This document shows positions 34,001-45,403 of a stretch of DNA of 64,000 nucleotides, piece after piece. The position numbers and the translations under genes are program-made. Origin of the DNA: Apus apus (taxonomy: Eukaryota; Chordata; Aves; Apodiformes; Apodidae); assembly GCF_020740795.1 (NCBI RefSeq), contig NC_067291.1, positions 13,768,780 to 13,832,779 on the forward strand, in the 5' to 3' direction. The notes below the pieces were generated by a model that was given only the letters and a program-made list of their open reading frames with translations, had not been told where the DNA came from and did no database searches. Every line of letters begins with the position of its first letter. Position 1 is the stretch's first letter.

Positions 34001-36312
34001 ATTCCCTGCAAGATGAACAACAATAGAGACTTTTAGACCTCTTCCACCGTGCAGTGTGGGCAGGGAGGAGCCACTGAGCCCTTGCACAGGCTGGGGGAGC
34101 TTGTTTTGTGCAGCTCTGCTCCCCCTCTGCCCTGAGGGCTGCCCCAGGGGCAGGGCTGTGCTGCACAATGAACGCCTCAGACTGAACCCTTCAGGTAGGC
34201 CATGGCTTTGGGGCTGCTGCATCAGGAGAGAAGGAGGGTGGAAAATGTGACTTCTGCACAACTGGAGCACAGTGCTGGAGAGCTCAGGGAAGGTACGTGG
34301 AGCTGAGGGTTTGGAAGACATTATTTCATGATGCTGAACAGATCCAGCCACAGAACCACAGAGAACAGTGTCAGCCTCTGCTGTCCAGGGTGGAAACTTC
34401 TGTATAAATGACAGCTCAAGGAAGAAATAGGAGTAGGTAGCAGAACTAGGCAGGGCAGACAGCAAGATAAAACTTCCCACTGTATTAGCAGAGGTGGTGT
34501 ATTTGTGGGCTTCATAAAATGTTCACAAAAGCTCAGAAACCGGGAGTGTTAAGGAGTGGCCTTTACAAAGGGCACAGCCTTGATTCAGTGTGGGTTAGAC
34601 AAAAGATTTATTCTTGTGGCTTTCTGACTCTCGAGTCATCCACCTACTCTTCCCTGAATTTGGGAAGGACCGCAAATCTCTTCCCAATCTTATTTTTCAA
34701 TTTGTTCTGTCATCTTTATCTGACGTGGATGCTTTTGGTGCAGTGACGTGCCAAGCAGCTGGTGGCAGAGCATGGTAGTGTCTGGTTCTTGCAGTGTTCA
34801 ACAGTACCCCAGGACAAGCCTGCTGGCATGGACTGGTGCTCCTCCTTTCCCAGGGCTGGTCACTGTGCCTGGCATAGAAACCAGCCTTGCTGGAAGGCAC
34901 GTCAGTGTTCACACATGCCTTCCCCAGCCAGCTGCCCTGCTCCTCGGGAGAGTTAATCTTTGCAGTTTATGGCTGACCTGCTGTCTTAAAAAGAGGAATG
35001 TGAAGTCACTGGAAGTTCAGCCATATTTCTGGAGTGAAGGGGAAGCTCTTCCAGTGTGCCAAACATCTATGGAAGAACCTCTTTTCCTCGCTGTCCAATC
35101 TGTGATAGCTCAAGGAACTTCCCTTTAAGATAACCTACCCTCTATTCAAATTCAGGCAGTTGGAGTAAGGTAGGGGATTCGTCTGAGTCTTGTTTTCTTC
35201 TCTTCTGTCAAATGCAACTCAACAGGCTCTTCTAAGCAGGCTGATTTCTTTCAAAACCTGCCGTGTGCCATTCAGCCCCACGAAGGAGGTTCACTGCCTT
35301 GTTGCCATGGTACCCTTTCTCTAAAGAGGAATAGTTAATTATGCAATTTAAGAAACTAAGGAGGAATGACAGAAAGAGAAATAATAGAAAGGAAGATTCT
35401 GGGTTTGTGATAGAACTGCTGGCTGCAGCAAAATACACTCTGTTTACAGGTGAAGTATTTGCCCAGCCTATTCTGTGTACGGCCAAGGGCTTCTCTGGCA
35501 GCCTGGACTGCAGGAGCTGCTCTTTGCTAGGCTCTGCCACCCAGGAAATCAATCCTGTAGTCAGTTACTGCTGTTACCTTCCCTGGTTAATGCTCCAGGG
35601 AGCCTCAGATATATTCACTTGGCAGAAATTCTGTGGATGGGGCTGGGACAGCAACAATACATCACAAACCCATGACAAGCTCATGCTGCCTGTGCATATA
35701 CAGAGGTACAGGTCAGGACTTGAGTGTTTTAAATCTCCTTGGCAGCATTTCCTTGTTCTTCAGGCCTACTAACCTGCTGCTTGCTTTACCCAGGCCCCCA
35801 GAAAATCCTGTTTATGGTGCAGGACCAAAGAGATGGCAAGCATCAAAACTGCAAGATGCCAGCCCCTTTAGAAGGACTAGCATTTTCCATTTGCCAGTAG
35901 CACTGATAAGCCAGCTACAGCCTGGGCAAAACAAAGCACCACAACAGAGCTTTGCCAAAAATGGGTCTGGAGTACAGTGCTCCATGCTGTGCAAAGAGGG
36001 GGGTCACCTCTTGCATGGCACACTGAGCTCTGCAAGCCAGGGGGAAGGGAGAGTTACCCCATGCCTTGTTTCCAAATGTGTGCAGTGAGAGAAAGGGGGA
36101 AGGAAGATGACGTGACCCCGTGCAGTTGTTTACTACAGATGATTAGGAGATCTAGACCTCAAGCTCCCCTTCCTCCTAACAAGCACAATAATAGCACCAA
36201 GGGCTAGACAAGAGCCACATACGGTGGTAAGAGCAAGAGAGCAGTCAAGAGGCAATAATCATCCAAAATACATCTGGGAACACAGCAGGGACAGCTGTCA
36301 GAACATCAACAT

Positions 36313-36318
36313 TTTAAT
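36313..36318 (-). terminator. MRPS11: Candidate MRPS11 polyadenylation signal ATTAAA
   Basis: The minus strand has ATTAAA here, 229 bases past the MRPS11 stop codon, followed by TGTTGATGTT as a GU-rich element. No canonical AATAAA was seen nearer to the stop. It would give a 3' UTR of roughly 250 bases. Confidence 0.5.
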
Positions 36319-36546
36319 CAAGCAACTTTTTACACAGGAGGCTTCCCACTAAGGGCGTACACGTATTGCTGCTTCTACCACCTGGGCTTTCAAGGTGGTA
36401 CACCCAGGCTGGTCTCTCTTCTTCAGGCTTCCTTCACCAGGTATTTCCAGGGAGGCAGCTTTCCAGAATCTGACCCAAGAGCAACATTCAACCCAGTCCC
36501 TGCTGCATGAGCTGATGTTGGAAGCTGTGTCTCTTCTGCTCCCCTC

Positions 36547-39500
36547 TCACATACGCCGGGCTTTCCGAGGGCGGCAGCCGTTGTGTGGAACTGGGGTGTT
36601 GTCAGTGATGGAGATGACCTCCAGACCCCCCATAGTCAAACCCTTGATGGCAGCCTGGAAGAACAAGTCAGCAGATGACGCATTATTATGAACAGATTCA
36701 GCAGGAGAGAAGGGAAGAAGCTCAGGAGAAAACAGTTTGGTCCCCCATCCAAAAATCAACTTGTTCCAGTGATTCTACTTTCTAAGTATCTTAAAAATAA
36801 GTAATTCATACCAGAAAAAAAACAAAACAAACAAAAACACAAACCCAACGAGTTTAAACCTGTCTGCTCCCCTCCTTTCATCAGTGTTCCCATCAATTTT
36901 CCTGCTTTAGTTGGAAGAAGTCCCAAATGCAGCTTTTATTTTGCCTCCAAAGTGGTATTACTCTAAAATTCTAATGATTCTAAAATTGAATTACTGGACA
37001 CTTAGGAATTCTTTTACAATACCTTCAGAAAAAGCAAGTTAATGGGTACAGTCATGAGACCAGCCTGAATTTAAAACACCTGGATGATGCCTGAGAAAGG
37101 AAAATATGAAAAGAAACTGACACTTACTTTGCGTCCTGGTCCCAGTCCTTTCACCATGACTCGTACATGCAACACACCCTTCCCACGTGCCTTCTGTAAA
37201 AAACACCACTGGTTAGTTCTCTTTGATTTAATTACTAATGCTCTGGTTCCCCAGGAGTCTTTCATTCCCTTTTGACCCACTATCCTAGTATTCTTTAAGT
37301 AAAAACAAAGAGTATTGCACAAAGACACTAGGAGAAAAGGAGGCCTGAGTACAGCCATGGCAGTTTCAAGAGAAGGTCTGTGCCAGGCTCAGCTCTGGTA
37401 CAGAAAAAGCTTCAGGATCCAACTATCTGTGACCTAAAACCAGAAGCTGACAGATCCATGGATAGGTGACTGAACTGGCAAGGGACTAACAAGGGCTAAC
37501 TCAAACCTGTTTTCCCTTCTCTAATGCAGTGACTTCTCTCCTGTGATCAGTGGATTCCTTCTAGAGGGTAAATGAGAAAAGCAGGCAAGCTTTGTATGTG
37601 CTGTGCAGGAGTCCATACCTTCAGTGCAAAAATTCTAAGGGGCTTGCGAATGGAAAATGAAAAACATGCTGTAAAGCACAGCAGTGCTGCCACCACGTGG
37701 ATGAGCTCCTTCAGGTCTCTGGCTTCTGGTGCAGTTCATGTACCAACAACTTCAACAGTGACAGAACGAATCTGGCCAAGCACAGAACTGCAGCTATTGC
37801 AAGGCTCTGATGAGCATGGATTCATAGTGACGATGTTCTTGTGTTCCTCTGAGTCAACCACAATAAGCTGTTGGCCAGCAGTGGCACCAAACACCTCTGA
37901 CATGAGGTGGAGGGAGTTCTGCCTAATTTAGGATGAGGACTTTCAGTTTAATCTTTCCTCATCATTCTGCTTTAATGAGGACTATGCCACAGCCAGACTC
38001 ATCTTCTCCTGCCACCCAGACACCCATATGTTTTTTCAGGAACAATTACAGTAAACTGTATGCAGCTGGAATCTACATATTCAAGGACATCACCTTCTCC
38101 GACTGGAGCTGCTAGGCAGCAGCTCAGTTCTCCTGTGGCAGAAAGGAAATAAAAAACATTCAGCCAGTAATTACAGCTGCTTCTCAGTCCCCCACAGTGC
38201 AAAAATTAAACTGCTGCTGATACAGGGGCCACACTTCCAATAAGGCTGAGAGATGCTGACTTAGAAAAAAAAAAAAGCTATGTAAAGTGGAGCTAGAAAA
38301 GGGCAGGCTCCAAGTTCCATCTCCTAGTCACAACCTGCACAGCTAAGTTCACCACCCAGGCATTTCCAACTGCTGTTTCAGACACACTCTGCCTGTGTGA
38401 AGATGAAGCTAGGGACGCTGTCAGCAAACACCCTTGGGAAGAGAGCTCTGGACTGCTGCCACCGAGCAAGGTATGCACTCAGGTAGTGGGGAGGGACAAT
38501 CGGGGTGGACTCACCACTGCTGCTGCCATGGCTGCAGTCTGTGCCGCGATGGCCGTGCCCTTCTTGGCGTTCTGGAAGCCTTCGGTGCCGCAGGAGGTGC
38601 GGGCCAGGGGGCTGTTGTCAAAGCTGACCACCTGGACGTGGGTGCTACAGCACGAGAGGGGCAAAAGAAAGAAGCGAGCCAGAAGGAAGCTTTATTCTCC
38701 AGTTACTTCTCACTCAGCTTACTGGCACAGCTCACCACAGAATTCCTGTCTCCCTTCTCCAAGCCTCCCACACTCGGGTATCCCACTTACCCACGGAGCT
38801 GCAGGGACCTCCCAGCAGTGACCTCTGAGGTCACCCTTGAGAATCTGAGCGAGGTGACACAACCTTTCTGGGTCAGGTACACTTTACCCAGGTACACCTG
38901 GGAGACTGCTCAGCCCTTTCAGAACCACCTCTCACTGTGAGCGTTTTAACTCTTTGTTAAAAAAACACACAAAACATTTCTAGAACTTGAAAGAGCTTCA
39001 AGAAACTGTAAAATAACAAAACGAGGGATCACTAATGAAACACAACAATCTCTCCTGGAAAATACCACTATTTTTCCAACAGCTGTACACCAACAGTGCT
39101 AGAGTGGAGGGCTGGAAGTGACCTGCTACTAAAGCCATCGACATCTCATTATTCATATCAGAATGGACTCCAAAAGTGTCATAACGGCCTTACTGCTTCC
39201 TGAACAGCACTGAGGTTTGGATTCAGCACTATTATCTGCCCAGTCCTGCACAGCACTCCCCTTTCTTCCTCCCAGCTTTTTGATCCAGTCAGTAACTGGT
39301 ATGTTACCAGTTTTCCCTCTGCAGGAGAGCACGGATGGAGCAGCTCCCTTGCTTACTTGTTGTACGTAGCTTTGATGTGAGCTATTGGGATCTCCTCATA
39401 GACCTTTCCGTTCCACCTCATGGAGTTCCTCTGCAGGATTAAAGGGCTGAGGAGCAAAACAAGAGTTACACAGCATTCGCTCTTTAAACTGTGCCAAGTT

Positions 39501-39964
39501 TTATTTCGTAGCGGGAAAGAAAGAAGGGATCGAGACTCCGGAGAGGCACAAGCTGCGTTTGTGATGGAGTCAAGTCACTTGCTCGGCTTCCTCGACGGGA
39601 AAAGCCAGCAAAGGCAGGAAAACCTCCCAGCAAGAGGCCAAGGGCCGGGCCCTCCCGGCGCGGCCCGCCCGTCTCACCTGGGCTCGGTCGCTCCCTGCCT
39701 CTCCGCCTCCTCCGCCGCCCCCGCCGCGTCCCGCAGCCCCGGGGCGCCGGTGCGCAGGGCGCGGCCCAGCGCGGCCGCGCGGCCCCTGCGGGAAAGACGC
39801 GGCGGTCAGGAGCGCGGGGCAGCCCCCTGCGCGCCGGCTGCGGGGCCAGCGCGGCCTCCTGCGCGGGCCGGGCCGGCCGCCCCGCTCTCCCGCCCGCCCG
39901 GAGCCCGCTCCCCCGCTCACCGCCAGGCCGCCCCGAGCAGCCCTCGCCCCCAGGCCGCGCTCAT
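36547..39964 (-). CDS. MRPS11: Mitochondrial ribosomal protein S11 (uS11m), six coding exons
   Basis: On the minus strand the coding exons are 39964-39921, 39785-39678, 39446-39357, 38644-38515, 37193-37128 and 36654-36547. All have GT-AG borders and sum to 546 nt (181 aa plus TGA). The N-terminus [20 protein letters not shown] is rich in Arg and Ala and lacks acidic residues, as expected for a mitochondrial targeting sequence. The mature part carries uS11 hallmarks: [57 protein letters not shown] and the C-terminal [20 protein letters not shown]. uS11m lies on the platform of the 28S mitoribosomal subunit and contacts 12S rRNA. The protein is shorter than the human form (194 aa as I recall it), mostly before the conserved RW...[10 protein letters not shown] block. 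The gene is head-to-head with MRPL46. The first exon is only 44 bp, so ORF scans miss it. Confidence 0.95.
36814..36841. repeat. A-rich low-complexity tract
   Basis: Imperfect A-rich run of AAAC-like steps within the last MRPS11 intron. On the transcribed strand it reads as T/G-rich sequence, 160 bases upstream of the final exon. Confidence 0.85.
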
Positions 39965-40057
39965 GGCGCCTCCCGCCGCCGGCCCCGCACGGCCCGCCCC
40001 GCAGAGCCCGCCCCGCACGGCCCGCCCCGCAGAGCAGGCCGGGAGCGCGGCGGGAAG
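39965..40057. promoter_or_regulatory. Bidirectional MRPS11/MRPL46 promoter, 93 bp between start codons
   Basis: The MRPS11 start (39964, minus) and the MRPL46 start (40058, plus) lie head-to-head in a dense CpG island (about 39580-40340). The gap contains a 28-bp tandem duplication (39983-40010 and 40011-40035, the first 25 bases identical). It supplies three GC boxes CCCGCCCC at 39993, 40007 and 40021, each 14 bases apart. A YY1-type AAGATGGCGGC (40055-40065) overlaps the MRPL46 start codon. There is no TATA box. Such divergent promoters commonly co-express two proteins of the same complex, here both mitoribosomal. Confidence 0.85.
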
Positions 40058-42196
40058 ATGGCGGCGGGCTGGGCGCGGGGCCTGGGCCCCGCTGCCTCCA
40101 CCCGGCCCTGGCGCCTCTTCGGGGCCCTGTGCCTGCTGCGGCTGCCCCGCGTCACGCAGCCCCTCCAGAAGGAGGAGGAGGAGATGGCGGCCCTGATGGG
40201 GCAGGTAGAGGGGGCGCCGGGGGGGGGAGCGGCCTGCGGGGCGGGAGCGCTGCCAGCCGCGGGGGGACGGGCCGCTCCCCGCCCTGCGTCCTGCCCTGCC
40301 TGCCCCGGCAGCCGCGGGGCTCGGGAGCGCTGCCGAGGGCTTTCTCGGCGGCGTTAGTGTCCCTGAGGCCCTTGCTTCCAGCTGGGAAAGTCCTGCTCGC
40401 GCTCAGGGAAATTCCCGTCATCTCGCGTTCACCGAAGTTGAAATAACTTTGTGATCGCTCGGTCCAGCCTGCAGCGCCGGGGCCTTAAAAAACACTCTGT
40501 GCTGCCCTTTTAGATAGAGCTGGAGAAAAGCCACTACTCAGATCATGAAATCCGGAAGCTGGAGGAGGAGGAGCAGCTCAGGAGGAGGAAGGAGAGCATG
40601 TTTGATGATGATGAAGCGCCTGGCAAAACCGTCATCATGGCTCAAGACCTGGAGGACAAGTGGGAACAAAAGTTGCTGCAATTCAAAGCTGCCCCACGGA
40701 TAACAGGTATGGGCTGAGGTTTGGGGTGGGTGAGAACACCCCAGTTGTTTGGCAGAAGCAGCTGAGTGCTTCAGTAGGGGCAAGACGTGCTGAGGCTTTA
40801 TTTTGAAGAGGAGCTTGACTCTGTGGCAGCACTGTTAGCACATGAGGAAGTAAATGACTGCCAGGGGAGTCAGTATGCTCGTGCTGCAAAGATGTGCATG
40901 TTCAACCTTACCAGAGCAAAATGAAGATGTTATTTCCAGACAAGAGAAATGGTTGCTTGGTTCCCAGGCTCTGCCTACTGCTCTTGTTGATTCTTGTCAA
41001 GCTAGAGATGCAGGCTGCTTGTGGCTGACATGAAACAGGGTGTGTGTTCACTTTTTTGCAGATGCTGATAAAAAAAACAATCGAACATCGCTGGACAGGA
41101 GGCTGGACAGTAACCTGATGCTTCTGGTGAAACAGAAAATTGGCAACCAGGAGCTGTGGCTCCTGCCTCAAGTGGAATGGCAGCCTGGAGAGACACTGCG
41201 GGGCACAGCAGAGAGAGCCTTGGCTACGATTTTGGGTGGGTGGTTGGATGTGTCCTTGGCCTTCCCTCCCCTTTGTCCCAGTTGTTTTCTTCCCTTGCCC
41301 TACCTGAGAGATGGTTGCCATCTGCTGTGGTGGAATTGCCTCCCACCTGCTGGGAAGAGGCATTTCATGGCAGAGGGATGGAGCTCCATGGGGTGGGCTT
41401 TCTGGTAAGAGCTGCAGTCCTGCAGCAGGGTAATTGGCTCTGAACCTCTGCACTATGGCAGAGTGACTGCAGTGTGTGGGGGGCTGGCTGGGGGGGCAGA
41501 CTGAGTGTTGGCATCTCTGGGTGCCAGGTCTGGCCCTTCTGGTCTGATGTTGGAGCATCATCAGATACCTCCTGGATGGTCTAGGCTTGATCCAGCTGTA
41601 TGGCTTTTCTTTCCCTCTCGTCACCCTGCAGCAGCTTTTGTGGCATATGGGTGATGGCAAACCCACGTGTCCTTGCTTTTCATTGTGGGTTGGCAAAGTT
41701 TTATACCCTTTCCCTCCCTCTGTCACTCTGAGAGGACTCGCTGGACTCCAGGACAAGTTGTTTTTTGCTGACAAAAAGCTTGGAATTGGCAGTATTTCTG
41801 CTGAAAAGAGGAAGCAGTCTGAACTAGATACAAGGAATGGCTTATGTGTCTTTCCTGTTACTATAGGAGAGCAGTTACTTTTGCTCTGTGTTCTTAACAC
41901 GTTGTTTTCTGTTTTCTTTCTCTTTACATTCCTGGGGTCTTGCAGGAGATCACATTCAAGCCAAAATCCTGGGGAATGCTCCACATGGGATTTACAAGTA
42001 TAAATTCCCCAAGGCCATCAGGACTGAGCATAATGTGGGAGCCAAAGTCTTCTTCTTCAAAGCCTTCCTCCAGAGCAGCAACTGGTCACAGGCAGAGCTG
42101 AAGGAAGACTACCTGTGGGTCACAAAGGATGAGCTGGGAGATTACTTGAAGTCAGAATACCTGAAAAAAGTCAATCAGTTCCTTCTGGATTTATAA
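40058..42196 (+). CDS. MRPL46: Mitochondrial ribosomal protein L46 (mL46), four coding exons
   Basis: Coding exons are 40058-40204, 40514-40706, 41062-41235 and 41946-42196. Borders are GT-AG and the sum is 765 nt (254 aa plus TAA). The N-terminus [20 protein letters not shown] is an Arg-rich, acid-free presequence. Family blocks follow: [19 protein letters not shown], then [63 protein letters not shown] and [11 protein letters not shown]. mL46 has a Nudix-like fold and sits on the central protuberance of the mitochondrial 39S subunit. The segment [16 protein letters not shown] lies where a Nudix box would be but lacks the full catalytic signature, as is usual for this non-enzymatic family. 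The start codon has a strong context (A at -3, G at +4). The human protein is about 279 aa; the shortfall lies mainly in the presequence. Confidence 0.96.
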
Positions 42197-42361
42197 ATAA
42201 ATAGGTTGTGCTCCAGCAGGTGGGGAAGTTGTGGGACATGCCTCCAGGGAGGAGCACAGCTGCTGCTTTGCATGGTCTGTGTGTAGGAGATGTTAACTTG
42301 GGCTCTGGAGGATAATTTGCCTTTGCCTTATTTCCCAGTTCTCTTCACCAGGCCTGTACTA

Positions 42362-42367
42362 AATAAA
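42362..42367 (+). terminator. MRPL46: Candidate MRPL46 polyadenylation signal AATAAA
   Basis: AATAAA lies 166 bases past the MRPL46 stop and is followed by a T-rich stretch (TTCTTTGCTCTTGTTG, near 42406-42424). Another AATAAA at 42196-42201 overlaps the stop codon itself and could only yield an almost absent 3' UTR, so it is less likely. Confidence 0.6.
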
Positions 42368-43254
42368 TATTAAAACTTATACTAGAAAGTGGAGCTCTCC
42401 TCAGGGAGTTCTTTGCTCTTGTTGAATCCTCCTCCACCTCTTCTGGAGATGTGTGTTGTGATCTTTTCCTTTCCCAAGTGTGTGATTCCCTGGGGCTGTG
42501 GTAGCTGGGAGGCTTACGCTCCTCACCAGGCTCCTGTCACAGTCTAGAGCTCAATTGGTTTCTTCTAAGCAACAACTAATGCTTGTCTCTGGCACCTGCT
42601 CTTTAATAAGAGCAGCACTGGAGGGTTATCTGTGTGTCCAGGTGGGAACAGGCCCCTCCTGGGCACAAGGCTGGACAGGGTGGGTTTCTGTGGAGCTGGA
42701 AGCTGGGATATTCACAGTTTTTTTTCATGTTTAATCTGTGTTGTAGCTGCCTCTGGCCTGGAGTCTGTGATGTGCAGTGGCTGGGGAGGACACATGCATG
42801 AGGAGCGGGCAGCAGCTCTTTCTTCAGATGAGTACTGCTTCCCCACCCACACTGCCCTCCTCTTCAGCCTCCAGCTGTAACAACAAGCACTGAAGGGTAA
42901 TACTTGAGCAGCAGCTCTCTCTGACTGATTTTTGCTGGCAGGGGAAGGCTGCTCTTGTGTTGCTTCCTCCTGGGAGCAGCCTCAGAGGCTGCTCTGGGGA
43001 CATCTCTGCTCCCATTCCTGCTGTGTTAGGCTAGCACTGCTGACCCAGCCTGGTCTGCCTTGGGTAGCCTGACCCTGTTACCTCCATTTCTTTATTAGAA
43101 GATCTATTCTGGGCTTATAGGGTCCTGTCTCACTTCTCTGGAGCTGATTCTGTTTCTGGGAGGTTTTTTTCTTACTGTAAGTGTTGCTGTTTGGTAGTCA
43201 GAGTGTGGTCCCAGAGCTGGCTGGACCTTGTGGAGGATCAGCCTTGTTCAGCAG

Positions 43255-43420
43255 CAGGGAGAGAGGAAATGCCTGTCGTTAATCATCGGGAGAGAGCTTG
43301 GCCTCCAGAGGTGGAACGGGAGATTGCTATATATATTTTATCAATCCTCTGGGAGCTGTTGAGCTGCAGGCCTCAAATTAAAGCTATCCTTAATCACTCC
43401 ACAAGCCGCTGGGGTGGGGG
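43255..43420. promoter_or_regulatory. Candidate conserved non-coding element
   Basis: Contains GTCGTTAATCATCGG, GCTATATATATTTTATCAAT, CTCAAATTAAAGC and CCTTAATCACTCC. TAATC-type (OTX/PITX-like) cores occur twice. No coding potential. Confidence 0.28.
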
Positions 43421-45389
43421 AGTAGCCCAGCAGCCTTCTGTTTTCTAACGCTGGGCAGTTTGAGAGTTGCAGGCTTGCCATAAATTGCCAACAAAACAAA
43501 ACTGGATTTCTTGAAGCACCCTCATAGGCCTGGCAAGGAGGCTGAGCCTGCAATGGAGGGCACTTGCAAAGAGGAAACAAATGCAGAGCAAAAGAAATGG
43601 CAGATTTTTTTGGCTTCTGTCTGAGGTCAGCAGTGCCAAAGGGGAGGCTTGATCTTTGCTGGAAGCTGAAGTTGTTTTCTCATCCCCTAAAACACAAGTT
43701 CCTGCTCATAGCCTACATAGGAACAGCATCTTTCTTTTTTTCTTTTCCTACAGTTGATTTTATTTCAAAACCCTCAACCAGTTGCTGCAAGCAATCCCAG
43801 ATCCTGCAGCTTGGGTGCTATTGCTCAGTGCTTCTGCGTGGCATGTTCTCCCTGGCTGTGGCCTTGGTGAGAGGGAAGGCAGAAGGATGTCAGGTGGGTT
43901 TCTTAGCAGAGAGGATGGTTTGTACCTTCTTATCTCCTCTCTGTTCCCTGAGGTCCTGTGGTAGATGACTGAGGCTGTTACTTTCCTTTGGGAATGTGGT
44001 GACTGCAGACTGTCTTTCCTCTCAGTGCAGTTGCGTACCTGTAGTCCTTGCAGAGCTGCAGAAGTCTGATCGGGCAAGATGGTGGGGTACACTTTGATGG
44101 CAAACTACTGAAAGGATAGCACAAAGCCTTCAAACCTTTTCAGAGGGAGCTTTTCTGTCTCCTGGAACAGAAGCAGCCAGTTGAGTTGTGGCTGGGAGAG
44201 CAGCTGCAGCTGCACTGTGCCTCCTGTGGTCCTGCATGAAGATCAGGGCGAGCCTGGAGCTGCCACAAGTTCCCCAGGAAGGCACCGAGTTGTCTGTGGC
44301 TTTTTAGTGCAAGGCACAGTCAGATCAATCAAAGAGCTCTCCTGTGAAGTGTGCCCCAGAGGGAGGTGCTATGGAAAGGACCCGTGTCTCCACTTTGGGA
44401 GCAGCATGGTGGGGCTCATCTAGGCTTAATGTAGGGTCAGTGCTGCAACTGCCAGGGCCAGTGTCTTGAGCGTTACCTTCCTCTGTGTACATTGGGGAGG
44501 AAGCTGGAGAGCAGTGAGACTGCAAAGACTTCCTGCTCCTCAAAGCCATTTTCAGCACAGGATGCTTCCACTCATGAGAATGATACACAAAAGCCAGATT
44601 CTTCCCCCCTCCAAGGGGGAAGGAGGCATATCAAGATGACCTTTCCCTGGTGTGATGCAGTCCAGCAGCTGTTGCTAAAAGCTTCCAGGAGCAGAAACAA
44701 ATGGAAGGATCAGTTGCAGTCTAAAACTCCTGTATCTAAGTCATTGCTTAAGCCACCATGTTAGAAGGGAGAGATAAAGGTTTTATTTGTGACAGATTGG
44801 ATGCTAGTACTCCCCTCCAGTGAAGGAGAGATAACAAGTCCTAATGAAACCACTTTTCAGCTTCCCAGGTACAGCTTTCGTCTACTTCCCCTACAAAGTG
44901 TCTTCCCTAGCTGATATGCCTCCCTGTCCACAGGAGTTGTGGGGATCAATGCTGTGTAAGCAGAGCCCTTCTCATGTGTTTTGTGGTACAGTAACACTGT
45001 GAACTGGTCAGAACCACACACTTTCTCACCTAGGAGGAAGCTGTTGCTGCTCCTCCTGGCTGCCTTCAAGCACCCAAAGGCTTCAACATTTGGAAGGTAA
45101 ATAAATGCAGAGGCAGAAGAGGCTGCCAGAGCCATGGGCTACACTGGTTCCTGCTCTCAGAGAATCTGTAGGAAGAGAGATGCTATTGCTCCCAAATACA
45201 GCTATGAGCTTGTTAGAGCAGTGAGAGCTGCTCTCGTGCAGGGAGAACCCTGTGGCATCTTTCGCTGCCAGTGCAAGGGTTGGGCAGGCTCAGGGTGAGT
45301 AGGAGTTAGACTATCCCAGCTGGGGCAGCCTGTGGGCTCATTCCCTGTCCTGGAGGATAAGGTGTCTCCAGCAGCATCAGTCACTTGAC

Positions 45390-45403
45390 TTTTTTTTTTT
45401 TTT
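45390..45403. repeat. T14 homopolymer
   Basis: Uninterrupted run of 14 T. No flanking target-site duplication was noticed that would make it a retroposon tail. Confidence 0.9.

Larger units (their letters stand above)
27560..36295. other. Intergenic gap between the convergent 3' ends of DET1 and MRPS11
   Basis: No protein-coding gene, tRNA or recognised repeat is visible. ORFs stay below about 180 codons and lack family signatures. Regulatory candidates near 30.5, 33.3 and 33.9 kb are listed separately. Confidence 0.55.

Noticed and set aside
42196-42201. AATAAA overlapping the MRPL46 stop codon as the poly(A) signal
   Set aside because: It would leave almost no 3' UTR; the AATAAA at 42362 has a better downstream context.
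45390-45403. T14 run as the tail of a processed pseudogene
   Set aside because: No flanking retrocopy and no target-site duplication was noticed on either side.
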